Under the pieces are notes generated by a model. The model was not told the origin of the DNA. It saw nothing but the letters and a program-made list of their open reading frames with translations, and did no database searches. DNA of 26,002 nucleotides from Nitrospiraceae bacterium. Lineage in GTDB: Bacteria; Nitrospirota; Nitrospiria; Nitrospirales; UBA8639. Below, piece after piece: positions 1-8,161 of the stretch (position 1 is the first letter of the stretch; each line of letters starts with the position of its first letter). Made by a program: the position numbers and the translations under genes. The DNA lies in NCBI GenBank assembly GCA_003523945.1, contig DOFS01000218.1, positions 1 through 26,002 on the forward strand, in the 5' to 3' direction.

Positions 1-978
1 CGAGGGGTCGTGTTGGAAGCGAAATTAGATAAGGGACGCGGGCCGGTTGCCACGGTGTTGATTCAAGCGGGAACCCTCCGAATCGGAGATTCGTTTGTGG
101 TGGGGTCCGTGAGTGGCCGGGTTCGAGGATTAACATCGGATAAAGGTGAACGACTGAAAGAGGCTGGGCCATCGATCCCAATTGAAGTCATCGGCTTATT
201 GGGTGTTCCTGAAGCCGGCGATCAACTGGTTGTGGTGAAGGATGAGCGGGCAGCCAGGGAAATTGCCCAGGCCCGGCATCAAAAGCAAAAAGATGTCGGC
301 CTAGCGTCCTCGTCTAGAAGAACGCTTGAGGAGCTTTACGCAGAATCTAAAGACGGGGAAATCAAGGAATTGCCGCTTCTAATCAAGGCCGATGTTCAAG
401 GATCGGTAGGGGCTTTGGGCGATGCGCTTCTGAAGATTTCCACCAATGCGGTAAAGCTTAAGCTCATTCATAGTGGAGTCGGAGGCATCAACGAAACTGA
501 TGTGTTGTTAGCGGCTGCTTCAAAAGCGATTATCATTGGATTCCATGTTCGTCCGGATTCGAAAGCGGCCGCTATTGCTGAGCGTGAAGGTGTGGAAATT
601 CGTTTGTACACTATTATCTATAATATTCTTGATGATATTCGTTCTGCTGCCGAAGGGCTTTTGGCTCCGACGATCAAGGAGCGAGTTATGGGCCATGCGG
701 AGGTTCGGCAATTATTCTCTGTTCCGAAAATGGGCACCATTGCTGGCTGTTACATCAACGATGGGTCGATATCCCGTGCAAATACCAAGGTGCGGGTTGT
801 TCGTGATCAAGTGACCATCTATGAAGGAAAGATTGGGTCATTGAGGCGTTTCAAGGACGATGCACGGGAAGTTCAGCAGGGCTATGAATGTGGAATCGGG
901 GTTGAGAATTTTAATGATTTAAAAGTCGGTGATGTGTTAGAGGCCTATGTATTGGAAGAGGAGGCCACAAAACTATAG
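1..978 (+). CDS. infB: Translation initiation factor IF-2, C-terminal part (5' truncated by window edge)
   Basis: IF-2 is the GTPase that brings initiator fMet-tRNA to the 30S subunit and promotes subunit joining. The frame is open from base 1, and the GTP-binding domain lies outside the window. What remains, about 325 residues, begins in the beta-barrel domain after the G domain (EAKLDKGRGPVATVLIQAG, typical of IF-2). It continues through the linker and domain III (LPLLIKADVQGSVGAL, then HSGVGGINETDV) to the C-terminal fMet-tRNA-binding barrel, which includes the IAGCYINDGSISR stretch. It ends with TAG at 976-978. It is the first gene of a run with DUF503, rbfA and truB, a standard infB operon order. 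Family assignment is very secure. The GTG at position 10 is an internal valine codon, not the start. Confidence 0.97.
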   Translation, partial: RGVVLEAKLDKGRGPVATVLIQAGTLRIGDSFVVGSVSGRVRGLTSDKGERLKEAGPSIPIEVIGLLGVPEAGDQLVVVKDERAAREIAQARHQKQKDVGLASSSRRTLEELYAESKDGEIKELPLLIKADVQGSVGALGDALLKISTNAVKLKLIHSGVGGINETDVLLAAASKAIIIGFHVRPDSKAAAIAEREGVEIRLYTIIYNILDDIRSAAEGLLAPTIKERVMGHAEVRQLFSVPKMGTIAGCYINDGSISRANTKVRVVRDQVTIYEGKIGSLRRFKDDAREVQQGYECGIGVENFNDLKVGDVLEAYVLEEEATKL

Positions 979-1002
979 CGCCTGTTGGGTAAGGGAGTCC
1001 AG

Positions 1003-1290
1003 ATGGGGATGATGGTGGGGTTGTGCACGGTGGAACTCCACTTTCCTGATGTACAATCGCTGAAAGGTAAGCGTCAGATTCTCTCAAGCCTGATTAACCG
1101 ACTGAGGAATCGTTTTAATGTTTCCGTTGCTGAAATTGATGAACATGACCTTTGGCAAAAAGCCATACTGGGAGTGGCGTGTGTGGCGAATGACACGGGA
1201 AGGGTCAATCAAATCTTAGACCAGGCCCTCAACCTTATTCGATCTAATCCCTCCCTGGAGCTCTTACGATCCCAGATTGAAATTCTGTAA
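1003..1290 (+). CDS. DUF503 / YlxP-like protein
   Basis: A 95-residue protein of the DUF503 (YlxP-like) family, small alpha-beta proteins of unresolved function that are very often encoded between infB and rbfA. The family pattern is visible near the N terminus (ELHFPDVQSLKGKRQ, then NRLRNRFNVSVAEID) and in HDLWQKAILGVACVAND. I chose ATG 1003 because AAGGGAG at 991-997 sits about five bases upstream. A TTG at 985 would add six residues, and ATG codons at 1009 and 1012 are less well spaced. It follows infB by 24 bases and is probably co-transcribed with it. A role in ribosome maturation or initiation is suggested only by context. Confidence 0.9.
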   Translation: MGMMVGLCTVELHFPDVQSLKGKRQILSSLINRLRNRFNVSVAEIDEHDLWQKAILGVACVANDTGRVNQILDQALNLIRSNPSLELLRSQIEIL

Positions 1291-1313
1291 GCTCCAATTT
1301 TATTTTTCATGTC

Positions 1314-1721
1314 ATGGCAAAAACAAACGTCAGTCGGGCGACACGGGTTGCCGATCAGATCAGGATGGAAGTGGCAGAGATTCTTTCCAGAAAAACTAAA
1401 GATCCACGTATTCAATTTGTGACGGTAACAGGTGTGAAAATGACGGGGGATCTCAAAATCGCACGGGTATATGTGACCGCATTGGATCAAGTCCATTTTG
1501 ATCAGGTAACCGGCCCGGGGCTGAAGAGTGCCGTGGGGTTTATTCGAACGGAATTGGGCCGCCGGTTAAATCTGCGGTATACACCGGAATTAGTCTTTTA
1601 TCGTGATACCAGTGCCGAATACGGCAATCGGATTGAAAAGTTGTTGGATTCTCTTCCCGAGGAAGCTGGGGACCTGAGCCATCCCTTCTCTCCTAACAAG
1701 AGCGAAAGCTTAGACGAGTAA
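1314..1721 (+). CDS. rbfA: Ribosome-binding factor A
   Basis: RbfA binds the 30S subunit and assists late maturation of the 16S rRNA 5' region, notably in the cold. The 135-residue product matches the family in length and layout: a basic N terminus (SRATRVADQIRMEVAEIL), the core KTKDPRIQFVTVTGVKMTGD and the later LGRRLNLRYTPELVFYRDTS with its conserved RYTPEL. ATG 1314 is chosen because it places the family N terminus correctly, although no clear Shine-Dalgarno is visible. The stop TAA (1719-1721) shares its last base with a possible truB start ATG at 1721, so translational coupling with truB is possible. nrnA, which sits here in many genomes, is absent. Confidence 0.95.
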   Translation: MAKTNVSRATRVADQIRMEVAEILSRKTKDPRIQFVTVTGVKMTGDLKIARVYVTALDQVHFDQVTGPGLKSAVGFIRTELGRRLNLRYTPELVFYRDTSAEYGNRIEKLLDSLPEEAGDLSHPFSPNKSESLDE

Positions 1722-1777
1722 TGGCACCAGCAGGTTCTTGTATCGACCATTCTGAAGCCGGGAAGGTAGCGCAAAGG

Positions 1778-2710
1778 ATGTCCTTGGATGGAGTCCTAAA
1801 TGTGAATAAGCCTGATGGATGGACATCCCATGATGTGGTGCAACGGATCCGGTCTGGGTTGGGTATTCAGAAAGTCGGGCATGCGGGTACTTTAGATCCT
1901 CATGCGACAGGGGTATTGCCGGTCTTAATTGGAAAAGGAACCAAAGTAGCGCAGTATCTTTTGGGGTGGGAAAAAGAGTACGGCGCGGTGCTTCAATTAG
2001 GGCAACGGACTGATACGCAAGATGCTTGGGGTACCGTATTACAAGAATCACCAGTGGAATCGCTGACAGAAGATTCTATCCGCGCAGTTTTTACGAAGTT
2101 TCAAGGGTCTATTCAACAAGTGCCACCAATGTACTCCGCTATGAAAATCGGGGGGCAACCCTTGTATAAAAAAGCCAGGAAAGGTGAAACTGTTGACCGA
2201 CCGGCTAAAACCGTGGTGATCCATCATTTAGAAATCCAAAGAATAGATATCCCTGATGTCGCGTTTCGAGTTGTGTGTTCCAAGGGAACCTATGTTCGGA
2301 CTCTCTGCGAAGATATTGGGAATTTGTTACACGTGGGTGGCCATTTGAAATGGCTTCAACGTCGACGGGTCGGGCCTATTCATGTTGATCAGGCGCTTGA
2401 TGTGGAAGCCTTGCTGGGAGGGCTTGAATTTTCCAATTTGGATGGGGCATTTTTGGGGTTAGACCAGGCCTTGGATGGATTTCCTGCTGTTGAGGTCGAT
2501 GGGGATGATGCTCGCAAAGTACTCCATGGCAATGCGATCTCCTGGGATCGCGTAGACAACTCGTGTTTGGAATCAAACGTTTCCCCGAGGGGAGACAATA
2601 TGGTGAGAGTAAAACAAAAAGATGGGCAATTGCTTGCTCTGGGGAGAGGTCCGGTGTTCCAGGCAGGCAAGGCAGGTCCGGTTTTAGCGATTGAAACCGT
2701 ATTCGCCTAG
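1778..2710 (+). CDS. truB: tRNA pseudouridine-55 synthase
   Basis: TruB isomerises U55 in the T-loop of tRNAs to pseudouridine. The N terminus (GVLNVNKPDGWTSHDVV) is the family signature, and the motif GHAGTLDPHATGVLP carries the catalytic aspartate (D40 from the chosen start). The KGTYVRTLCEDIG block follows, and the C terminus has the usual extra region. I prefer ATG 1778, which starts just before the conserved block with a GGGAAGG about 11 bases upstream. The frame is also open from ATG 1721, overlapping the rbfA stop, and that start would add 19 poorly conserved residues. In many bacteria ribF follows truB; here the next gene is rpsO. Confidence 0.95.
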   Translation: MSLDGVLNVNKPDGWTSHDVVQRIRSGLGIQKVGHAGTLDPHATGVLPVLIGKGTKVAQYLLGWEKEYGAVLQLGQRTDTQDAWGTVLQESPVESLTEDSIRAVFTKFQGSIQQVPPMYSAMKIGGQPLYKKARKGETVDRPAKTVVIHHLEIQRIDIPDVAFRVVCSKGTYVRTLCEDIGNLLHVGGHLKWLQRRRVGPIHVDQALDVEALLGGLEFSNLDGAFLGLDQALDGFPAVEVDGDDARKVLHGNAISWDRVDNSCLESNVSPRGDNMVRVKQKDGQLLALGRGPVFQAGKAGPVLAIETVFA

Positions 2711-2824
2711 CATCTGAGAAAAATGAGTTACGCTTAAGTATGATAGTTATGATGGATGGGACCACATTCGGAGAATGAATTTCTTACTGAACTCATGGAA
2801 CTTTGAGGAACTGAAGGAGGAGTT

Positions 2825-3094
2825 ATGGGCTTAACGAAAGAAGCAAAAACGGCGGCAATTGAATCTCATCGGATTCATGACAAGGACACGGGATCGTCTG
2901 AAGTGCAGATTTCCTTGTTAACAAATAGAATTACGAGTTTGACCGAACATTTCAAAACACACAAAAAAGACCATCATTCCCGACGGGGCCTCCTGCGAAT
3001 GGTGAGCAAGCGAAGAAAGTTACTAGATTATTTGCGGCGAAGAGATGAGGGTAAATATCAAGCGGTGATCGCTGCATTAGGTATACGTAAATAA
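2825..3094 (+). CDS. rpsO: 30S ribosomal protein S15
   Basis: S15 is a primary binder of the central domain of 16S rRNA and contacts 23S rRNA in bridge B4. The 89-residue length is exactly that of the family. Diagnostic segments are [16 protein letters not shown] and the basic run [19 protein letters not shown], followed by the C-terminal [15 protein letters not shown] near-ideal Shine-Dalgarno (AAGGAGG, 2814-2820) precedes ATG 2825. The 114-base gap after truB contains no gene. The partner pnp follows, the classical rpsO-pnp pair. S15 autoregulation through its own leader is known in several bacteria, but I cannot identify a specific structure here. Confidence 0.98.
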   Translation: MGLTKEAKTAAIESHRIHDKDTGSSEVQISLLTNRITSLTEHFKTHKKDHHSRRGLLRMVSKRRKLLDYLRRRDEGKYQAVIAALGIRK

Positions 3095-3221
3095 AAAAGA
3101 ATAAAGACATTAAAGGTGAGCAGATTCAATGAGATGGGTGACAGGTGTCCGGTTCTCAATGCGAAGCAAAGCCTCAGACTCCATATCAATATATCCACTC
3201 AAGGATCAGAAAGGTTGAAAC

Positions 3222-5327
3222 ATGATTCATGTCGTTGAAATGGAAGTTGGTGGCCGACCGCTTCGTTTAGAAACTGGTCGAATGGCAAAACAAGCGGATG
3301 GTGCCGTGTTGGCGACCTATGGGGATACGGTGGTGTTGGCCACTGCGGTAGCCTCAAAGACCCTCAAACCGGACGCCGATTTCTTGCCTCTCACCGTGAA
3401 CTATCAGGAAAAAGCCTACGCAGCCGGGAAAATACCCGGTGGATTTTTCAAACGGGAAGGGGCCCCAAGCGAAAAAGAGGTGTTAACCAGCCGACTCATT
3501 GACCGGCCTATTCGGCCATTAATGCCGGAAGGGTACTTTTATGAAACCCAGATCATTGTATCGGTGCTCTCTATTGATCAGACCATGTCCTCTGACGTCA
3601 TCGGCATTGTCGCCGCTTCGGCAGCGCTCGCCGTTTCTGATATTCCCGGATCAGGGTTATTGGCAGGGGTAAGAATTGGAAGAGTGAACGGCCAATTTGT
3701 GGTCAATCCCGATAAGAAGGCCCAGGAGAAAAGCGAGTTAAATCTCGTGGTAGCCGGGACGAAGGACGCCGTGATGATGGTCGAAGCTGGTGCGGATGGG
3801 CTTTCGGAAGACACGATGATTGACGCGATCGAACTGGCTCATGGTGAAATTAAGCATATCGTCGCCAAAATTGAAGAATTGCAAGCGAAGGCGGGCAAAG
3901 CCAAGCGGGTGTTGCAGGTGGAAGCCATTGATTCTGAAATTGAGCAAGCCGTACGCAAAGTCGCGGCCGCTCCCATTGGTGAAGCCATGTATATCGCGGC
4001 CAAAGCGGAACGCCAAGATCGGTTCGCCCAAATTCTCCAAGAAGCGATTGAGACTGTTGCGGGAGAAGATGCCGACCGAAAATCCAAGGTTAAAAAAGTG
4101 TTTGCAGACTTGGAATACTCCGAAGTCCGGAGAATCATCCTGGAAAAAAAGAAGAGAGCCGATGGCCGGGGATTATCCGATATTCGTCCCATCACTGCCG
4201 AGGCAGGTATTCTTCCTCGTACTCATGGCTCTGCGCTATTTACCAGGGGGGAAACACAGGCATTGGCTGTCGTGACCTTGGGTACTTCAGATGATGAGCA
4301 ACGTATTGATGCGTTGGAAGGAGAGTATTTCCGTTCCTTTATGTTGCATTATAATTTCCCGCCTTTTAGCGTGGGGGAGGCGAAAATGCTTCGTGGTCCG
4401 GGACGGCGTGAAGTCGGCCATGGCAAATTGGCCGAACGGGCGTTAGCCGCAGTGCTTCCTACCAAGGAGGAGTTCCCCTATACCATTCGGCTTGTCTCGG
4501 ATATTTTGGAATCAAATGGGTCTTCTTCAATGGCGACGATTTGTGGTGGGGCATTAGCCCTGATGGATGCGGGAGTACCCATCAAAACGCCAGTGGCAGG
4601 AATTGCGATGGGATTAATTTTAGAACAAGATGGAGTGGCTATACTTTCAGATATTTTGGGAATGGAAGACCATCTTGGCGATATGGATTTCAAAGTGGCA
4701 GGAACACGAGATGGAGTCACGGCCCTGCAGATGGATATTAAGATTGCTGGAATTACCCCTGCCCTGATGCGACAGGCTTTGGCGCAGGCTCGTGAGGGGC
4801 GATTGCATATCCTTGGGAAAATGGATGAATGTTTGACTGTCCCTCGTACCGGACTGGCGGCCTATGCTCCACGTATCACCACCATCCAGATCAAACAAGA
4901 TAAAATCCGTGATGTGATTGGGCCTGGGGGGAAAATGATTCGTAGCATCATTGCGGACTGTGGAGTGAAAGTGAATGTCGATGACTCAGGAGTGGTCACG
5001 ATTGCGGCCGTAGACGGAGAGTCGGCACAAAAGGCGATGGATATGGTTCAGCGGATCGTTGAAGAAGCGGAGATTGGGAAAATCTATCTCGGGACAGTAC
5101 GAAAAATTGTCGATTTTGGCGCCTTTGTAGAGATTCTCCCTGGTATGGATGGTCTTGTGCACATTTCGCAACTGGCACCTCACCGTGTGGCATCGGTTAC
5201 CGACGAAATTTCGGAAGGTGAACAGATTCTTGTGAAGGTCCTGGAAATTGATCGGCAAGGGAAGATCCGTCTCAGTCGAAAGGACGCCATGGCCGAACAG
5301 ACCGACAAGGATCAGCTCACCTCTTAA
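3222..5327 (+). CDS. pnp: Polyribonucleotide nucleotidyltransferase (PNPase)
   Basis: PNPase is a 3'-to-5' phosphorolytic exoribonuclease, a trimer and a usual degradosome component. The 701-residue product has the full architecture: first RNase PH-like domain (about residues 10-140), alpha-helical linker, second RNase PH-like domain (about 315-540), KH domain with GPGG at 567-570, and S1 domain from about 620 ([20 protein letters not shown]). The catalytic segment [15 protein letters not shown] carries D483, D489 and K491, equivalent to the E. coli catalytic D486, D492 and K494, so the enzyme should be active. AAAGG lies just ahead of ATG 3222. The 127-base gap after rpsO holds no gene; in other bacteria this leader is a site of RNase III cleavage and autoregulation, but I see no strong long hairpin here. 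Confidence 0.98.
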   Translation: MIHVVEMEVGGRPLRLETGRMAKQADGAVLATYGDTVVLATAVASKTLKPDADFLPLTVNYQEKAYAAGKIPGGFFKREGAPSEKEVLTSRLIDRPIRPLMPEGYFYETQIIVSVLSIDQTMSSDVIGIVAASAALAVSDIPGSGLLAGVRIGRVNGQFVVNPDKKAQEKSELNLVVAGTKDAVMMVEAGADGLSEDTMIDAIELAHGEIKHIVAKIEELQAKAGKAKRVLQVEAIDSEIEQAVRKVAAAPIGEAMYIAAKAERQDRFAQILQEAIETVAGEDADRKSKVKKVFADLEYSEVRRIILEKKKRADGRGLSDIRPITAEAGILPRTHGSALFTRGETQALAVVTLGTSDDEQRIDALEGEYFRSFMLHYNFPPFSVGEAKMLRGPGRREVGHGKLAERALAAVLPTKEEFPYTIRLVSDILESNGSSSMATICGGALALMDAGVPIKTPVAGIAMGLILEQDGVAILSDILGMEDHLGDMDFKVAGTRDGVTALQMDIKIAGITPALMRQALAQAREGRLHILGKMDECLTVPRTGLAAYAPRITTIQIKQDKIRDVIGPGGKMIRSIIADCGVKVNVDDSGVVTIAAVDGESAQKAMDMVQRIVEEAEIGKIYLGTVRKIVDFGAFVEILPGMDGLVHISQLAPHRVASVTDEISEGEQILVKVLEIDRQGKIRLSRKDAMAEQTDKDQLTS

Positions 5328-5347
5328 GCCTTCCTGGGTGCCGCAAC

Positions 5348-6622
5348 GTGTATAAAAAAGTGGTATTGGAAAATGGAGTTCGTGTTGTCCTGGAGCGGAT
5401 GTCCTCATTGAAATCCGTTGCCTTGGGGGTTTGGGCTACGGTCGGAAGCCGTCACGAGGAAAAAGGTGAGGGCGGCTTATCCCATTTCATTGAACATATG
5501 ATGTTTAAGGGAACGACAAAACGGACTGCGTCACAAATTTCTAATGAGATCGATGCCTTGGGTGGGGAAATGAATGCCTTTACCACTCATGAGGCTACAG
5601 CTTTTTATGTTAAGGTACTCGACCAGCAAATGCCGGCGGCCTTTGACCTCTTAGCCGATCTCTTTCACCAATCCAGGTTTTCCGCCAAAGACATTGAAAA
5701 AGAAAAACAAATCGTACTTGAGGAAATCCGTACCGTTCAGGATGACCCCGAAGACTATATCTATGAATTGCATGCCAAGGATATCTTCGGCTCCCACCCG
5801 CTGGGACGTCCGATTTTAGGTGAGCCTAGGTCGATGAAGCGACTTAGCCGCCAAACACTCATGCAGTACAGGCAGCAGCACTATCGACCAGAGCACACGA
5901 TTGTCGCGGTTGCCGGCAATTTTTCATTTCCAGAAATTATTGATACCGTCAATACGTATTTTGGTCAATGGAAGAAGAGCAAGGGTGGCAATGTTTCCTC
6001 AATAATCCAGGAGACACCTTGGCCCAATCAGCCCAAGGAACGACAAAGTCTTCACGCCAAACCGTTGGAGCAGGTTCATGTATGCGTAGGATTTAAGGGG
6101 TTGCCCGTGGGGCATCCGGACCGTTATGCGGCACATGTCTTAAGCACCATTCTGGGAGGAGGGGTCAGCTCAAGATTATTCCAAGAAATCCGAGAAAAAC
6201 GCGGATTGGCCTATACGATATATTCTCATCTTTCAAGTTTTTTGGATGGCGGTACGCTAACTGTCTATGCAGCCACCCGCCCAAATGAAGTGGCAGCCGT
6301 CATTGACCGAATTTGTCAAGAGACCAGCAAATTGTGCCGTCGGGACGTGGTAAGCAAAGAGCTGGAGCGGACCAAAACCCAATTAAAAGGCAGTTTGATG
6401 TTGGGATTGGAAGGAACATACGGGCGGATGAATAAACTGGCCAAGGACGAATTGTATCAGGGACGTCATGTCACACTTCAGGAAATTGTGAAAGCCATAG
6501 ATCGAATTACCCCTGAACAAATACGTCAATTAAGCCAAAAATTATTTGATCTCAAGCAGTTTGTGGTCACGGCATTGGGGCCTGTCCCAAAAAAAGGAAT
6601 TCCGATGTGGGGGAAAGCCTAA
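5348..6622 (+). CDS. M16 family zinc metallopeptidase (processing-peptidase-like)
   Basis: A 424-residue M16B-type peptidase related to the mitochondrial processing peptidase beta subunit and bacterial YmxG. The inverted zinc motif is intact: H46-F-I-E49-H50, with the distal glutamate E126 in QIVLEEIRTVQDDPEDY. The C-terminal M16 half is also present, including the glycine-rich GGGVSSRLFQEIREKRGLAY. It is therefore a catalytically complete single-chain member. The start is GTG 5348, 20 bases after pnp, with a weak ribosome-binding site; the next methionine would remove the conserved first strand. A peptidase directly after pnp is common in many phyla. The substrate is unknown. No signal peptide is seen, so cytoplasmic action is likely. 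Confidence 0.94.
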   Translation: MYKKVVLENGVRVVLERMSSLKSVALGVWATVGSRHEEKGEGGLSHFIEHMMFKGTTKRTASQISNEIDALGGEMNAFTTHEATAFYVKVLDQQMPAAFDLLADLFHQSRFSAKDIEKEKQIVLEEIRTVQDDPEDYIYELHAKDIFGSHPLGRPILGEPRSMKRLSRQTLMQYRQQHYRPEHTIVAVAGNFSFPEIIDTVNTYFGQWKKSKGGNVSSIIQETPWPNQPKERQSLHAKPLEQVHVCVGFKGLPVGHPDRYAAHVLSTILGGGVSSRLFQEIREKRGLAYTIYSHLSSFLDGGTLTVYAATRPNEVAAVIDRICQETSKLCRRDVVSKELERTKTQLKGSLMLGLEGTYGRMNKLAKDELYQGRHVTLQEIVKAIDRITPEQIRQLSQKLFDLKQFVVTALGPVPKKGIPMWGKA

Positions 6623-6638
6623 ACCCGCATTTTTCCGC

Positions 6639-6667
6639 TTGACAACTATGGTCTGGATGAGTAGCAT
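6639..6667 (+). promoter_or_regulatory. Sigma-70-type promoter candidate for the exported protein pair
   Basis: A perfect TTGACA (6639-6644) is followed after 17 bases by TAGCAT (6662-6667), which matches four of six consensus -10 positions. It lies just downstream of the M16 peptidase gene and would give a 5' leader of about 130 bases before the gene at 6805. No terminator is visible between the peptidase gene and this site, so read-through is also possible. This is a pattern match only. Confidence 0.45.
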
Positions 6668-6804
6668 GGGACCCTCTCGAATCCCTGGTTTTCCTTTTTG
6701 AAATAGGGGTTAAGTGGATTTTGGAAAAGTGGTTTGGAAGATAAACAAAGGGCAAGTCGTTTTTCTTAATTTTTTGTCATTCTAACACTGTAAGGAGGGA
6801 GCAG

Positions 6805-7344
6805 ATGAAGAAGTCATCTCTACGTCAGGAATTGGTAGCTCTCTGTGCCTTTGGCCTGTTGAGTCTTGGATTAGTAAGCGTCGGGTATGCAGCTGGTCCT
6901 GGTCCTGACAAGTCAAAGGGTGACCCAAATGATATTACCCACCAGGGTGATATTTCTTTTAAAGGCGTGCCGGCAACCAGTCTGAAGGGCCGGGTTTTCG
7001 GTCATTGGGCAGACAACCCGGATGGGGAAATACTCTTCGGGATTCAGTATTGGAATACCTCGGCGCCAGCTGAAACAGGCAATCCTCCGGGAAGGGCTTC
7101 TGATGATCGAATTCAAACTCTTCCTGACTCACTGACTACATGCTGTGCATGGGGGTACCAGGGTGGGACCGAAAAGAACAATCCGTATTCAGGATGGTAC
7201 ACTCCGCAGACGACAGTCCGTTTAGCTGTTAAGGACAAAGCCTTAATGGACCAGATTACGAAGGCCGCTCAAGATTTCGTGGCCATGGAAGTACAAGTAG
7301 ATGGCCGAACAGTGACCGGCTTTAAATTGCTAGAAGCAGAATAA
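6805..7344 (+). CDS. Exported protein of unknown function with a vicinal cysteine pair
   Basis: I do not recognise this 179-residue protein. It begins with a classical Sec signal peptide: basic MKKSSLRQ, then a hydrophobic stretch to about residue 27, with likely cleavage after GYAA (residue 30). The mature part is about 149 residues. It contains SLKGRVFGHW (60-68), an aromatic-rich strand ILFGIQYWNT, a loop with adjacent cysteines C113-C114 (the only cysteines of the mature protein) and the end VAMEVQVDGRTVTGFKLL. A strong Shine-Dalgarno (AAGGAGGG) precedes ATG 6805. The gene is followed after 58 bases by another exported protein gene, with which it shares a similar pattern (GRV strand, aromatic-proline turn, helix, paired end strands). 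It lacks a lipobox and transmembrane segments beyond the signal, so it is probably periplasmic or secreted. Confidence 0.85.
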   Translation: MKKSSLRQELVALCAFGLLSLGLVSVGYAAGPGPDKSKGDPNDITHQGDISFKGVPATSLKGRVFGHWADNPDGEILFGIQYWNTSAPAETGNPPGRASDDRIQTLPDSLTTCCAWGYQGGTEKNNPYSGWYTPQTTVRLAVKDKALMDQITKAAQDFVAMEVQVDGRTVTGFKLLEAE

Positions 7345-7402
7345 GAATTTAACGATAATTCATGATTTGAATAAAAATTTAAGTCTGAGGAGGGAAGCCA
7401 TT

Positions 7403-8092
7403 ATGAAAGGTGCTAAGAAGAAAGGGTTGGCCCTTGTAGGAGCCGTAGCGCTAGTAGGGGCCATGGCCTCCACTGCCATGGCAATCGAAGCATTCCAAGA
7501 GCGGTTTGAGTGGGGTGATTTAAGCAAGCCAACGACTCTCCAGGGACGCGTGGCTGTGGTAGACCCTTACGATAAAGCCGTATGGATTAATGTGGCCGTA
7601 TTTGGTGGAAATGCGGAAAGCGGGTATTATTGGCAGAAATATTTTCCTGGGAAGAATCTCAAAGTATACCCGGCAAACGAAGAAGTCTGGAAGACCCTTG
7701 TTGCGGCCGGCAAAGACTCCACAAGCCAAGCTGTCATGACAGATACGAAGCCATCAAATTATGGCTTGGTGGAGGTTGTTGTTCAAGAAACTGAGCAAAA
7801 CCATCGGGTGGTTTCATCAGCAAAACCTGTTCAGGAGGTAGCTGGAACGCCTGAAAAACCGAGGAGTATTCATAGCCTTCGTTCAACGCCTATTTTAGAG
7901 GCAATGCGGGCGGATAGTTGGCCAAATAATCGCAAAATGCTTTATGATGTTCTGATCCCAGACGGGCAGGCCATTGTTGGTATCATTCCCTACTCTGATC
8001 AAGGGACTGGCCAAATATACGATCCTGCACAAGGGAAGTTTGAGAAAGTAGAGCCATATAAGGTGCCGGCTAAGTCGGCAGGGGGCGAGTAA
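7403..8092 (+). CDS. Exported protein of unknown function, probable partner of the 6805 gene
   Basis: Not recognised. I chose ATG 7403 over an upstream in-frame TTG at 7367 because GAGGAGGGA (7387-7395) lies just upstream and because the product then starts with a textbook signal peptide: MKGAKKKG, hydrophobic core, cleavage after AMA at residue 27. The mature protein has about 200 residues and no cysteine. Near its N terminus is TTLQGRVAVVDPYDKAVWINV (43-63), resembling the GRV segment of the preceding protein. A helix-like NEEVWKTLVAAGKD and the strand YGLVEVVVQE follow. The C-terminal third (from about 150) is proline-rich and has no counterpart in the neighbour. A terminator follows within 40 bases, so the pair forms a compact unit. 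Confidence 0.85.
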   Translation: MKGAKKKGLALVGAVALVGAMASTAMAIEAFQERFEWGDLSKPTTLQGRVAVVDPYDKAVWINVAVFGGNAESGYYWQKYFPGKNLKVYPANEEVWKTLVAAGKDSTSQAVMTDTKPSNYGLVEVVVQETEQNHRVVSSAKPVQEVAGTPEKPRSIHSLRSTPILEAMRADSWPNNRKMLYDVLIPDGQAIVGIIPYSDQGTGQIYDPAQGKFEKVEPYKVPAKSAGGE

Positions 8093-8126
8093 AATTAAGT
8101 AACAAAAACGTTATAAGATTTTTTCT

Positions 8127-8161
8127 AAAAGGGCCTGTGGACATCCACAGGCCCTTTTTTT
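8127..8161 (+). terminator. Rho-independent terminator, probably bidirectional
   Basis: A perfect 10-bp GC-rich stem, GGGCCTGTGG (8131-8140) paired with CCACAGGCCC (8145-8154) around an ACAT loop, is extended by A:T pairs (AAAA 8127-8130) and followed by seven T on the + strand. It ends the exported protein pair. The opposite strand has the same stem followed by TTTT, and mutS ends at 8160, so it probably terminates the convergent mutS transcript too. Confidence 0.93.

Noticed and set aside
2739..2744. TATGAT as a possible -10 box ahead of rpsO
   Set aside because: No acceptable -35 lies 16-18 bases upstream; a single hexamer is not enough.
3095..3221. Structured pnp leader (RNase III-type hairpin)
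   Set aside because: Only five-pair stems with poor interior pairing could be drawn by eye; nothing comparable to the E. coli pnp leader.
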